From contig CAMZMU010000040.1 of the NCBI GenBank assembly GCA_947311845.1, positions 59,951,901 through 60,015,900 on the forward strand: DNA of 64,000 nucleotides, written 5' to 3'. The first letter of the stretch is position 1, and every line of letters begins with the position of its first letter. A model generated the notes under the pieces. It was not told where the DNA came from, ran no database searches, and saw only the letters and a list, made by a program, of their open reading frames with translations. This stretch comes from Poa pratensis. Its lineage: Eukaryota > Streptophyta > Magnoliopsida > Poales > Poaceae. Of this stretch, positions 11,784 to 23,046 are shown one piece after another. Both the position numbers and the translations under genes were made by a program.

Positions 11784-12200
11784 TGTTTTATCTGAATTCT
11801 GGAATAGTTCTGCACATGGACGCACAAGAATTCAGAAAACTATACTCCAGTTGATAACTGAACAAATTCAGATGATATACAACATGAAGGTTGGATGAAA
11901 TAGTATATGATTATCCGTTTCTGACTCTGAACAAAGATTACAAGTTACATATAATGGCTGAAAGGAATGTAATGTAATATATTATGATGTGTGTTTTATC
12001 TGAATTCTGGAATAGTTCTGCACATGGACGCACAAGAATTCAGAAAACTATATACCAGTTGATAACTGAACAAATTCAGATGATATACAACATGAAGGTT
12101 GGATGAAACAGTATATGATTATCCATTTCTGACTCTGAACAAAGATTACAAGTTACATATAATGGCTGAAAGGAATGTAATGTAATATATTATGCTGTGA
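11784..12200. repeat. Two-copy tandem repeat, 208-bp unit, 3' of DLT
   Basis: The unit TGTTTTATCTGAATTCTGG... begins at 11784 and again at 11992 (period 208). The copies are nearly identical across the GTTCTGCACATGGACGCACA and AATGTAATGTAATATATTATG parts. The repeat lies 285-700 bp beyond the stop codon of the minus-strand DLT gene, so it may include the end of its 3' UTR or its polyadenylation region (AATGTAA motifs). Confidence 0.85.
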
Positions 12201-12484
12201 AATGACCCTGCTGCTTCTACATTGCAGCTGATTCTTGCAGGGATCCTAGCTCAACAGCCAAAAGAATAAAGAATTATTACATAGCTAATAACAATTGAAT
12301 CTTTCTTCTCCTATCACTGTAAACAAAAGAGAAAAACTAAAATTTCTTTGCTTCTTCTACTTCTTCCGATGATGAATGAGAATGTATAAAAGAATGGTCA
12401 GACTGTATTATAGACTAATTGAATGAATCATTAACAGCAAAAGAACCACTGAAAAAGGTCAGTTCTTGCTTCCTCACTTTCTGT

Positions 12485-14354
12485 TCAGCTCTGCAGAGAA
12501 TGTGACGCTGTGGTGGACGCGGACACCGTCGTGCTGCCTCCTGCGCCGTCGCCGGCCGGCGTCCACGCCGTCACTGTGTAGAGCGGCTGGTCAAGCCACC
12601 GGAGCGTGAGCCCCTCCCCGTCGCCTTGTGGGTGCACGCTGTAATTGCCCGACGCGAACATCCTCGCGATCATGCGCCCCTGCATCGCCTCCCTGTCGCC
12701 GATGCCGGCGTTTCGGAAACCGCCTGCCTCCATGCACCGCCTCCATACGGCAAAGCTCTCGTGCCGCTCGGACCGGTCGGGGCCCTCGAACGCCACCGCG
12801 TTGCGGATCTCCCGCGCGAACATCTCCTCCGCCCTGGCCCTGGCCGCGCTGGTGGGCGGCAGGCCGGCCGCGCCCACGGCGTCGAACGCAGCGGCATAGT
12901 GCCGCAGCGCGTGCGCGAATCGCGTCTCCCACCTCCCAGCATTGAGCCCCGCCGCCTCGTGCTCGCCGAGGAGGAGGACGGCGGCGCCCGCGCTGCGCAC
13001 GAGCCCGAGGAAGTCGGACATCGCGCCGCCGGTCTCGTCGCGTAGCAGCCGGTGTGCGGCGAGGATACAGTTCACGGCCACGCGCTCGCCGCGCTTCACG
13101 TGGAGCATCCACAGGCGCACGTCCTCGAGTCGGTCCACCACGGCATGGAACTCAAATGCGAGCCCCAGCGTGGCGGCCACTCGTGCGAGCCGGGCGCCGG
13201 TGTCCTGCAGCTCCTGCCTCGACGCGCCGACGCCGGTGATCCGCACGTGCGACGGCGGCTCCGGCCGCCGCGTCGCCAAGCTCTGCAGCAGGCTCGGCCA
13301 CTGGAGCCCCTGCTTGATGTCGAAGTCGATGACGTGGACGCGATCGTGGCCGTCGAAGGCGCGGATGAGACGCTCGTTGAGGGTGAAGTGGAGGAACCTC
13401 GGGATGGGGGTGACGCTGTTGAGCACCCGCATCGCCATGGCGTCGTCGTCGTCGTGGAAGGCGCCGTCAGTGAGCTCACGTGGCGGGGTGACGTCGAACA
13501 CGTGCGGCCACATGTGCGCCGCCCGGAGCGCAGCGCCTCGGAGAAGTAGGCGGCCACGCGGTGCAGCGGAGTGGGCCCCGACGGCGAGGCCGTCTCGCCG
13601 AGCCGCGCCAGGTAGTAGTTGGCGGCGTCGTGGTTGCAGGTGGCGAGGGACTCGGCGCACAACGTGAGCGCGCCCACGAGCTCCAGCGCCTCCCGCTCCG
13701 CCTCCGGCACAACAAAGTCCTCGCGCCGGCGTGCTGGAACGGCAGGGGCGGCGGCATAGCCGACGAGCCACCGTCCGTGCCCGACGAAGACGACGAATGG
13801 GACGACGGCGACTTGCTGTACTCCTCCTGCTTGGCCGGGGCCAGCGAGGATGTCCCCGCGGCGGCGGCGGCCATGCCGTGGGGGAACGCCGCGGCGCTCG
13901 GCACAAGAAAGACCTTCTGCTCCTCCGCCTCCTCTCCTCCACCTCCTTCTCCGGCGGCCGCTTGCATCATCACGCTCCCTGCAATGGATTGATGGAACCA
14001 TACCTCGTCGCCGTCGCCGCCCATCCTCGTCCGCTTGGCGCGAACGACGGGGCCATACTCCTCCACCGCCGTCTCCTCCTCGTGCGCGCGCTTAACGGCT
14101 CTGCTCCTCCTCTCCCAGCCGCCGTCGCCGACGCCGGGCTCCGGCTTGGCGCCCCAGGACACCGCCTGTGTGACCGGCGGTGCCGGGTGAGGCCGAAAGG
14201 AGCAGGTGCCATTGCCTCCTCTGCCGTCGCCGCCCGCCACGCGCGGAGCGGCGCCGCCAGTGTCGCCTCTGCCGCCCCGCTTGGAGAATCCGCATGGTAG
14301 GCGCTGCGCTGTGCTCATCTGATGCCTGGACGACAGAGAGCAGCCTGCCAACAT
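12485..14354 (-). CDS. DLT: GRAS-family transcriptional regulator, DLT/SCL28-like, with two apparent 1-bp deletions
   Basis: Intronless minus-strand gene; about 623 residues once the two missing bases are allowed for, close to rice DLT (617 by memory). The start at 14354 (MLAGCSLSSRHQMSTAQR) resembles the rice N terminus. The order is a low-complexity Ser/Ala/Pro-rich N half with the VRAKRTRMGGDGDEVWF block, a leucine-rich region (EREALELVGALTLCAESL), the VHIID motif (VHVIDFDIKQGLQWP, about 13320), and a C-terminal SAW region ending DQPLYTVTAWTPAG. In rice, DLT is a nuclear GRAS protein of brassinosteroid signalling that affects height and tillering. The frame shifts near 13722 and near 13538, one base short each time, while protein similarity continues in the next frame. 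Both sites are in GC-rich DNA, so consensus error is likely. Assignment as the DLT ortholog rests on memory of the rice protein and on neighbouring genes. Confidence 0.9.
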
Positions 14355-15660
14355 CCCTGTGCCAAGCGTCACCAGCGAATGCAGCAGTGTAGTCCTCTCC
14401 CTTCTCCTCTGTCTCTCCTTCTTCCCCCTCCTCTAGTGATCACACTCTCCTCACTCTCTCTATTCTCTCTCTGGTATGTGGCTACCGCGAGGTGGAGTGT
14501 ATGGATGGATTATGGATGGATGTAGAAAATGAAAAAAAAAGGAGTTGCTAAAAACAGAGGATTCTCGTTTATCGGAAAGAATTTGTCAGTTCCCTTGGGC
14601 AAAGAAAATGAGAGAAGAAAAGAAACTGAAAAAGAATGTAATGTGTTGTGTATATGCAGGAAAGAATTTCAGTGGTGATCTTGGACTCTGCAGAAATGCT
14701 GCTTAGTACAAAAGAATCAACGAATCGTTAGGGGAGGGAACAAAGAATGGCCTAAAACATCTATCGGGAGAAGAAAGATCAGAAGCCGGGGCCGCTCACT
14801 CTCTGCAGAGCCTCCTCGCCGGCGACGACGGCGAGCCCCAACACCTCCATATCTTTTTCTTCAAGGAAAAAAAGGAACCAAAGAAGAAATCCTAAAAGAA
14901 AGAAACTCTAGGATGATGCAATGCAGATGGGGGTGGTGATGGTGGGGATGATCCTAGGTATGTCCTAAGTGGATGGATGGATGGGTTCTTGCACTCTCTT
15001 CTATCCTACTGCTGCTGTGGCTTCTCTTACCTCACCATTGACGAACCTCTCTCTATCCTATCTCTCACTCTCTCTCACGGTGGGTGGTGGCTCTGTTCTG
15101 GTGATCTCACCTTCCTCTCTACCTATGGTGCGAGGGGGAAGGGGCAGGAAGAAGCCCGGGCAAAAGAAACGGCCTGGACTGGTGAGTGTGGCGGCGGGAA
15201 CCCCGAGGCGCCGCGCGCAGCCGTCGGATAAGGAGCGGACGGCGACGATGATGTGACCGTTGCCTCGCTTTTGGTCAATGTGACCGTTGCGGGCGTGGTG
15301 GGGGTGGCTGGCAACGTGGGCCCGGCCCGTCAGGTGCGCCTCACGTGACCCGGCCTGGCCCCGTCCGTTTCCTACCGTTGTGCTCCCACCACGGGCACGG
15401 ACGGGCGTGGCCGACTTCGTCGTCGCTGCACAGTGGGGCCCGCGGCCCACGGTCGGCCGGGATCGCGTGGATCGCACGCCACGCGGGCTGACGCGGTCGC
15501 CGCGTCGTGCCGACGTGTTTCGCCACGTCGGATGCGCACGCGTGCGCCGTGTGTTGCCTTGAATGCGTCCGATGCAACGCTGGCAAAAATGACAAAACGT
15601 CCAATGAATAATCACAGTACTGGAGCAGCAAGCTAACTAGCTAAGTGCTGGCATTTGGCT
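14355..15660 (-). promoter_or_regulatory. Upstream region of the DLT-like gene, with GAGA tracts and BRRE/G-box-like sites
   Basis: Directly upstream of the start codon the + strand is CT-rich (14396-14480 and 15040-15080), which is GA-rich on the gene strand and resembles GAGA-type elements of plant promoters. Further up is GC-rich DNA with CACGTG at 15342-15347 and a tight cluster of CGTG(T/C)G words: CGCACG at 15535-15540, CGTGCG at 15541-15546 and CGTGTG at 15548-15553. BZR1-type factors bind such BRRE and G/E-box sites, and rice DLT is reported as a BZR1 target. Open frames in this GC-rich part are not supported as genes. Confidence 0.4.
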
Positions 15661-16964
15661 CTTGTTATGTTTGCCAAGTGCCAAGTTTCACTTGTATTTT
15701 TTTTACAGGACCAAGTTTCACTTGTAGATTGCATGAGGAGCTATGCCATGGGTGTTTACTGAGGCTGCAAAAAAAAGGGTGCATTCTTTTTTTTTTTGAA
15801 TTTAAAAAAAAAAGGGGTGCATTCTTAGCACGGTGTCGGGTAACCGTTGTTCTAAACAACTGAGGCATTAGATTTACTACCGCCGTACTGATAAATTACC
15901 GCATGCATTTAACGAACACAGACAGATGAAATATGGATATCATCCGTAACAATACAAACCTTAGCACTAATATGGATAATCTACAAGAGTACATTTCACA
16001 AGGCCCGCATTGAAAGCTACTACTTCACTGTTCATAACAAAGAGCCATGTGTGACAACACATTGCCGTTAGTACTATGCTTATTTATTGTTAACTCTAAA
16101 TGAGGTTGGTTTTCCCAGTAGAAAGGTGCAACTTACAATTTTCTGAATCGACTTGAGACTTGGCAAAACTGACTTATTCTACCGTTCGTATCTATTTTCG
16201 GCTCTCATCCCAACCATTTGTGTGACAAACCAAAAATATGCTTTATAGAGAGTTTATCTGCTTCTGATATTTTGTTTTCAAATGAAAGAGCAAAATAGCA
16301 TGGCAGCACAACATGGCATGTTGATCAAACGACTGCAGGAGACACCGCTGTCATCCTGGTGTTGCCACGATGTAAATGTATCGGAAATAACAAAAGGCGA
16401 ATTCAATAAAGAGTGCCGCGTTTCAGAATAGCAAGAAGTATACAGATTTCATTTCCGACATATTCATTCAACAGTAGTATTTTCTAACTCTTTGATCTTT
16501 TAAGATATGACGCATCAATATTGCCAAAAATGACTGAAACACAGGCTGCGTTGTGCAAATTGATAAGCTACAGCTTAAAAGAACTGACAGCAGAAACTGT
16601 AGTCACCGTGACAAGGAAAATTCACAGCTGCACAATAATGCAACATGGAAGAGCAGATTATATTGAGAAGACGGGATTTGTGGACCCCAAAACGCATTAA
16701 TTAGCAAAAACTGTCGGGTACATACAATTCCACACAAATAGCAACTTGCAAGACCAGGGTAACAAAGTTGGAACAGTAGAAGGCACAAACTATAAATACT
16801 ATTACTACTACTATGAGGGAAAATACATATGGAACAACAACAAAAATATTGGCTAAGCCAAAATGGTGATTAGAAATAAATTAACTGTGTTGTGCTAGCA
16901 CCGAGAATTTTGTAGCCAACCTAAGTCAACAAACGACTGCACCGAGATTGACCTGGCCAACAAC
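15661..16964. other. Intergenic DNA and 3' flank of the RRM gene
   Basis: From about 15900 the DNA is AT-rich with no frame of note. The part adjoining 16964 is the probable 3' UTR of the minus-strand RRM gene. A short direct repeat, CCAAGTTTCACTTGTA, occurs at about 15679 and 15711. No transposon ends recognised. Confidence 0.35.
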
Positions 16965-19900
16965 TTAACGCCTAATACGACCACCACCACCAGGTCCTGA
17001 TTGCCCCCTTGGACCCGTAAAACGAGCAAACTGCAGGCGCAAATGAGGTGAATTGCGGTCATGTTCATCAAACTTATAGCCTGCAAGATCAGCCAAGGAT
17101 GTTTATGATTCATAATGTTACGACGCTACGTGCAAATATTAGCATCTAAACAGCAACAGATTTAAAAACATCCCGGCAAACATATGAGTAATACTCTGTT
17201 ATAGATATGTGTAAGCAAGACCAAGCAGGTAGGCAACAGACATCAGCACCTTCCCTCTGAATGGCGATTAGATTTGCAGAATAGCATACCCAAAATAAGT
17301 TTGTATACCATCCATTCAGAAAATGCCTTCAGAACTATCACGAGATGTCATAACAAACTCTTGCATGCATACATTTCAAGCATTACCTGATACCTCGACA
17401 TATTTATACACGCTAGCGAACTTTATTACTTCAACCAAGCTAGAAAAAGGTATGCACTTGAATGGTTACATGTCACCCATAGCTTTGCTAAAATGGTTGA
17501 CAAAGTGACATATAAGTAGCTCTTCGGGAAGGCTTGGAACCTACGAAGCACGGACACGGCAAAAACTGCCGAATTGCCGTCCTGATACGGTGGGATACGG
17601 GGATACGGCGGGATACGTCGGGATACGCGAGTTTTGCAGTATCCCCGAAATTCGAATTAAAAAAAAGAAAAGAATACAGGGACACGGAGGGATACGGCGG
17701 CGGCGCATCTCCAGGCGGCGGAGACGGCGTCGATGTGGGCTCTTGCTGCTGCTCGACCGGGCCCTCGCCTGAGTCACCCTCGCTCGCCTCCAGATCGACG
17801 GAACCCATGGCTGGGAGCTGTCCGGAGCGGCAGCGCAGCCGCGCAGGTGGCGTCGGCGTCGGGGCTTGGCGCAGCAATGTCGGCGTCGGGGGCTTGAGCG
17901 CTTGGCGCAGACGGCGTCGAGTGCTTGGGCGCGTCCGCGCGTGGCGCAGCCGCGCAGGCGGCAGCGGAGCCTCGGGGAGTTGGGGGCGTGGCGGCGTGGG
18001 GAGGACAGGAAGAGGATTGGAGGAAGCTGTGAGAAAAGAATCGTGTGCCTGGCGGCGTGGCCGCGTGGGATTTGGTCAATTAGGTCTAGGGTTTCTTCTC
18101 GCTTATGTAGAATGACAGGTGGGGCAGGGAACTTAGAGTGTGGGCTGCGTGCGTGGGCTAGGGTAAGTGGCCTGGCTTTGGGCCGTGCATGAGTGTGGGC
18201 TACGTGCGTGGGCAGTAGGTTAGGTATAATTTTCATTTTATTTTATATATACTCGCCGTGTCCCCGAATGGCTGTTTTTAGAAAATGCCGTATCCCGTAT
18301 CCCCGTATGCGTATCCCCGTCTTTCCGTCCCCGTATCCGTGCTTCGTAGCTTGGAACTACCACCGTTACTCACAAACACCTATATGTATATTGATATACG
18401 AATGATTCAAGTTTTTGCTTGTAGTAGAATTATAGGGTAATATTAGCATTCCAGGGGAACCAAAAACAGAACACGGTAGTTAAGAATGAAACAATATATA
18501 ACAAAAGAAATTCATGGCCAATGGGTGCTGATGAGACCAACACCGGCACGTCGTGTGGTCACAGCTGTCAACTTCAGGACCACGGAAGTTGTTATAAGAC
18601 TTAATGCAACCAAAAGCACCTCTGGAATAAAGATTGGAATATATCTTACCTTGCAAAGCTTCCATGGCAACAGCTGCTTGAGCAGCATTAGCGAAATCAA
18701 CAAAACAGAGCACGATTGGATCACCACCAGGCTGTCAGAAGAAAAGGGCTTAGAAGAATGAATGAAAATCAAATGTGAGGCAAGGCCTCACAAACACTCA
18801 ATAGTTCACTTACATGTCTTGGTTCTTTGTTTACGAGCCTCACCTCCTGAAAACCAACAAATGGTCGAAAGATATCTGGGCAGAGAAGTGAAGGACCAAC
18901 AGCTAAAAGATGAAGGCATGAAGGCCAATCAATGCAGTTTAAGAAGACAAAGGTTTAGAGTTATAGGCCTATAGTATTTCAGGATACGAGAAACTTCACG
19001 GCGTTCACAATCAGTAGGGATGCCTTCAATGAATAAGGTGTTTGAGGCATCTGGGGGAAGGGGAGGTTCTGAAATTCCACCACCAAAACCAGCATTCCTG
19101 CCATTCATACCCCCAATAGCCACCGCTGGACGATCATCAGCTTGGTAACCAGCATTAGCTCCTGCAGCAGGCCTAATAGATCCACCGGCAGGTGCAGCAC
19201 CATAGGATTGAATTTGCTGAAGTTCACAAGAAAACTGTTAGCTGAGTGTTGGTTAGAAGATGATTACGCAAGAAATAGATGATCCATACCCCAGTACGTA
19301 GAAAACGCTCATAGGAAGCGTTAAGTGCCTGTGTATCTCTCGCGGCGGCATATCCTGCCCTCTCTTCATCGCGAGGGTAATAGCCAGCCATCTCGGAAGC
19401 ACCAGGTACATCTACGAACGGGTAAAAAGGTACGTAGCAGTAAATATAGGCCTCAAGACAAATTATTGCAGAGCGTTTCCCAGAACACTTCTATTTTTCT
19501 ATGCAATGCAACCGCAAGATTAGTGACAATGCTCTCAGTCTGTCTCTCCCAAGTCCCAAGCCGTCCTTTTAATGTACTGGATACGGATATTAGTTGAGGA
19601 GATCTACTGAAACCAGTATGGCATGGATAACTGAAATCGTTTGATGCATCCTACATCAGTTAATTACTAACAGATCTTTATCGGTTTAATCCTAAATTGA
19701 AACCAAGCTCACAAAATCCCAGTCGCCCTCACGCAACCGTGCCTCTAAATTGATGAGGTTTACCCGTGAGTGCACTTCCATGTTAGCAATTTCAGCACAT
19801 CTAAACTAAGTGATCATGCAATTTGGCTATCGAGTCTACATCGATGCCACCGCTTTGAAGGTCGAAGACCTAAAATCCCCGCCCCCGCATGCAAATTCTC

Positions 19901-20277
19901 CACATAAAACATCTCGACTGCATCAGTGATAATCTGCACTAAAGGCAACGAACATCACACCTACTCTCGGGTGACGTCAGCTTGGGGTGTAGGCCAGGCC
20001 GAAGCGAATTGACCAGACGCGGCGCTAAAACCCTAAACATCCGCGCCGGCACCGAATCCGAAGGCGCTATGCGACGAACGGATCAAATCGAGGAAGGCGC
20101 GGGAGAGGGGAGAGAGGGAGAGAGCGAACCGGCAGAGTAGCCGGCGGGGCGGGGGCGTTTGAGGGGCTGCTGCCCTGCGGCGGCCGCGTTCGGGGCCCCG
20201 CCGGAGGGAGGAAGCATCTGCTGCTGCTGTTGCTGCTGTTGGCGCGGGTCGGCGTACCTCCAGTACGGGTCGGCCAT
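16965..20277 (-). CDS. Single-RRM RNA-binding protein (nuclear speckle RBP/NSR-like), six exons, intact
   Basis: Exons on the minus strand: 20277-20130, 19411-19290, 19216-18988, 18875-18814, 18731-18650 and 17080-16965. All introns are GT-AG and phases agree, giving 252 residues with no frameshift. The N terminus (MADPYWRYADPRQQQ) has an eight-Gln run. The middle is Gly/Ala/Pro-rich. One RRM spans roughly residues 115-200, with RNP2 TLFIEGIP and RNP1-like DPIVLCFVDF. The tail is GPRGQSGPGGGGRIRR. The RRM matches the plant nuclear-speckle NSRa/NSRb and MtRBP1-type proteins, which bind alternatively spliced pre-mRNAs and long non-coding RNAs; that functional link is by family resemblance only. 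The last intron (17081-18649) carries an hAT insertion. Confidence 0.93.
17533..18357. mobile_element. Non-autonomous hAT-type transposon in the last intron of the RRM gene
   Basis: The 8-bp direct repeat CTTGGAAC (17533-17540 and 18350-18357) brackets an 809-bp element whose ends are inverted: CTACGAAGCACGGA at the left and its complement TCCGTGCTTCGTAG at the right. Inside both ends are many ATACGG/GGGATACG and CCGTATCCCC words, the sub-terminal repeats where hAT transposases bind. The GC-rich interior has a minus-strand ATG (MGSVDLEASEGDSGEG, about 17808) that could be the start of a deleted transposase gene. An 8-bp duplication fits hAT. No complete transposase remains. Confidence 0.85.
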
Positions 20278-20985
20278 GGCTGCCGCGCCGCGCCGGTGGA
20301 AGGTTCTGGATTCGCCGGAGGGAGATCGGAGGAGGAGGGAATCCGGAGAGCGTGTTGCTTTTTTCTTTTCTTTGGGACACAAGGAGACGGTTGGATCACA
20401 CCGTTGGTTCTGTTGACACAGACAAGGAGTGAACGGTCCGGATCAGCTCCACGAGTGCGTCTCAAGACCCGTTGGCAAATCGAGAATCTTACACACGTTC
20501 CAATGAATTGAAACAAACACTGATGCTTCCTCGGAAAATAAACTGAAACCAAGGCTGATAATGGTTTAAGTTGCTTGTCAGGAACAAGATAAAAGAAAAA
20601 ACTGAAGTGCCCTCTTTTAGACATTATAAAGATCACCGCCACACCACATCGAGCTACCAAAAACCTAGTTGCAGAGGTTGAAGATTGATGAATAGACGGT
20701 ATGCATCTCGCTATCAACATGAACATCATCTCCAATAAATCTGATTTTGCTTGTATTTGGTGACACCCTAGCCGATCAACAGGCCGAAGATGCATGCATG
20801 TTGCACGACGAGGCCATTCTAGCATCCGCAACTAGGGTAGAAATATAAACTCCTAGTCATACGATTACCTTTCATACCGCAAATAATAGCAACAACGACA
20901 ATGATCGAGCATCTTCATGGAACCCGCATCCACATTGAGTTGACAAACCCCTCAGTGGGTTTAGTCCAAATTACATTAAAGGGGT
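20278..20985. other. 5' leader of the RRM gene and intergenic DNA
   Basis: About the first 100 bases upstream of the RRM start codon are GC-rich and probably the 5' leader on the minus strand. Beyond 20400 composition becomes mixed. One long minus-strand frame crosses exon 1 and its leader in another frame and is a shadow. No further gene is supported. Confidence 0.35.
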
Positions 20986-20989
20986 TTAG

Positions 20990-22010
20990 TGCTAAATAAT
21001 TTACCTTTGCATGATTTGCAATAAGCACTAAAATTGAGCACGCATAATTTTTAATTGGACGGACATGCTCACTATGTTTTTTCTCCTTCTAACCACATAA
21101 GGACCATCACGATCCTCCTGATGGCGATAACCGCCATACGTGTTCAAGAATCGCCAGATCGATCGACACCTAGCGCATATGTTATTGTTTGTTCAGTCTT
21201 AAGTTCCTTCAGAGTTCATGTGGTTGGACATTGAAATAGAAGGTGTTTAAGTCTTTAGGAGCTTGATTACAAATAGGGCATCCACCGCTTGTACCAATAT
21301 ATTGGTTAGCCAAGATTGACTTGAGCGGAATGATGCCATGGATCGTCGTCGGCTAAAATCGTGACCTTCCCTAAAACGTTTAGCTTCCAAAGGATGTGCC
21401 AAGATTGATGAGCTTTATGTCGTAGTCTGAATTGAACCAGCCGTCAAACCGATGGCACCTTCCATATGGTATGTTAAGCAGACTGAGAAAGAAGCAGTCC
21501 AAGTGAAGTTCCATGAAATAAAATCATCAAATGACCCAACGTTTAAGGGAATCTTAAATATTCTTGTAACATCAATAGGATTGAACGGTGATATGACGAG
21601 GTCTTAATCCCCTCGATCGGTGACCACTCACCTTGAATCTGAACTGGCCGATAACTAAATTCCTCCGTTGCGGTTATGATCTTTTGGTTTGGACTTGAGG
21701 GGTCCAAAGATCTTCCCAGATGTTGACATCAAATACCGTCTCAAGATGCAACTTATTTTAAAAGTTTATATACCTTCGACAATATTGTGCCATGCGAATG
21801 AAGAGTTACTTTGTAGCCCTGCTTGTAAGATCTGATGTTGATGAAAATATTTGGCCTCAGCCCTTAAGCACTCTTGCACACGGAGAATCTAAACTCTCAA
21901 TTAACCTCCATACTTCGCTCGCATTGCAAGATTAAAAGAGTCAAAATCTCGAAATCTCATATCGCCTTCCTTTTTCGAGAAGCAAAGTTTCACCGTGCGT
22001 ACCGGTGTAT
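20990..22010 (-). pseudogene. Degenerate LINE remnant, C-terminal reverse transcriptase/zf-RVT region
   Basis: Reading the minus strand with stops, an IWEDLW block (about 21690-21725) is followed downstream by IHGIIPLKSILANQYIG and GGCPICNQAPKD with LLFQCP (about 21225-21345). This is the order of the zinc-binding domain at the end of plant LINE reverse transcriptases. Many stops and shifts are present, so it is an old copy. Its limits are approximate. Confidence 0.6.
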
Positions 22011-22084
22011 ATTTTTGTTCTGTTCATTACCACCCCACCAGAACTGTGATATAACGTCATACATGCTTTTACAAACTCCACCCA

Positions 22085-22450
22085 TTGAGCTCTGAGCAAG
22101 GGTCATTATGCTGGCGCTCGGGCGGGCCCCGCTTAGCTCAAATAGGCATGATCATGAATCCATCTTTGGTGCTTGCAAACGGAACTACGGGCCTGGAGCA
22201 AGAACTGATCCGGACAAGTACTCCGCCTCCTTGCTACACCGGAGTAGGAAGCAAACGATCGAGCTCGGAGTAGTGCGGCTCTATCGCTTTCCCACTCCGG
22301 TGCCACTTTGCTGCCGATGCCATGTCATGCCAGCCACACATTCGCATACAGACCTTCTCCCCATAACTTGCAAGCCAAAAGTAAGAAAATAAACTAGCTT
22401 AATTAATGATATCCCATGACGTCGCTTGATTAATGATTAGGTACAAGTTC
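22085..22450. repeat. Copy 1 of a diverged interspersed repeat (partner at about 27060-27562)
   Basis: Shared blocks with the partner are CTCCGCCTCC, GGAGTAGTGCGGC / GAAGTAGTGCGGC, TATCGCTTTCCCACT, CGGTGCCA, and TATCCC(A/G)TGAC followed by CTT(G/A)ATTAATGA. Order and spacing are broadly conserved but many positions differ. No coding frame supported. Here the last block runs on as ATTAATGA-TTAGG without a Helitron. Confidence 0.6.
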
Positions 22451-23046
22451 AAAGCTCCGCTTGTGTCTAGTGGCGCAACTTGTGCTAGCGCTGCCCCCTT
22501 GAGCCAAAATGCATGCCCAAATCCCGCAAAACACACTAGTCAGCATGCATGCATGCACACGCTTGCTCATAGTATAACTTGGATTAGCAGATTGAACCGG
22601 TTCTGGACATTCCAACTTTCAGTTATAGTATTGTGAGAAAGAGGGAAGTATAATCAGGAGGGGTGAAGGATGAAGATTCAACCTCATCCGTCAGATTCTA
22701 CAGTGTACTCTGTGCTGTAGATATACTCCATTCCAATACAGTGTACCCAAGTGAACGGTGTGCCTGTGTGGTGATTAACGCCGTCAAAAGCCAAACCCAA
22801 AGCCCAAAATGCCAACACACAGTCTTTTTTTAACAGAACATAGTCTCAAATTTGACATATGAACAACGCATGATTCAGTCTAACCGCTAGCACTAGGTAT
22901 TATTAAAATTTTAAAATCAGCCAAACCACACTTAGAAAATTTCAAACCTCCATTCCAATACATCGTCTCATAGGGCATGGACAATACAAACTGCTTATAC
23001 AGATGCTTACAAAAAATAATTCGGGTTTTCTTACCCACTAGTCCTA
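22451..23046. other. Intergenic DNA left of a Helitron
   Basis: No gene. GCATGCATGCATGC at about 22542 is a short self-complementary run. The final bases before 23047 (CCTA) are the A of the Helitron A^T insertion site. Confidence 0.3.

Noticed and set aside
12591..13992. Several long frames on + opposite the GRAS gene
   Set aside because: Shadows of GC-rich coding DNA; the minus strand carries the conserved GRAS motifs.
17534..18236. Frames of up to 231 codons in the RRM gene intron
   Set aside because: They lie inside the hAT element and are low-complexity; only a possible transposase start was noted.
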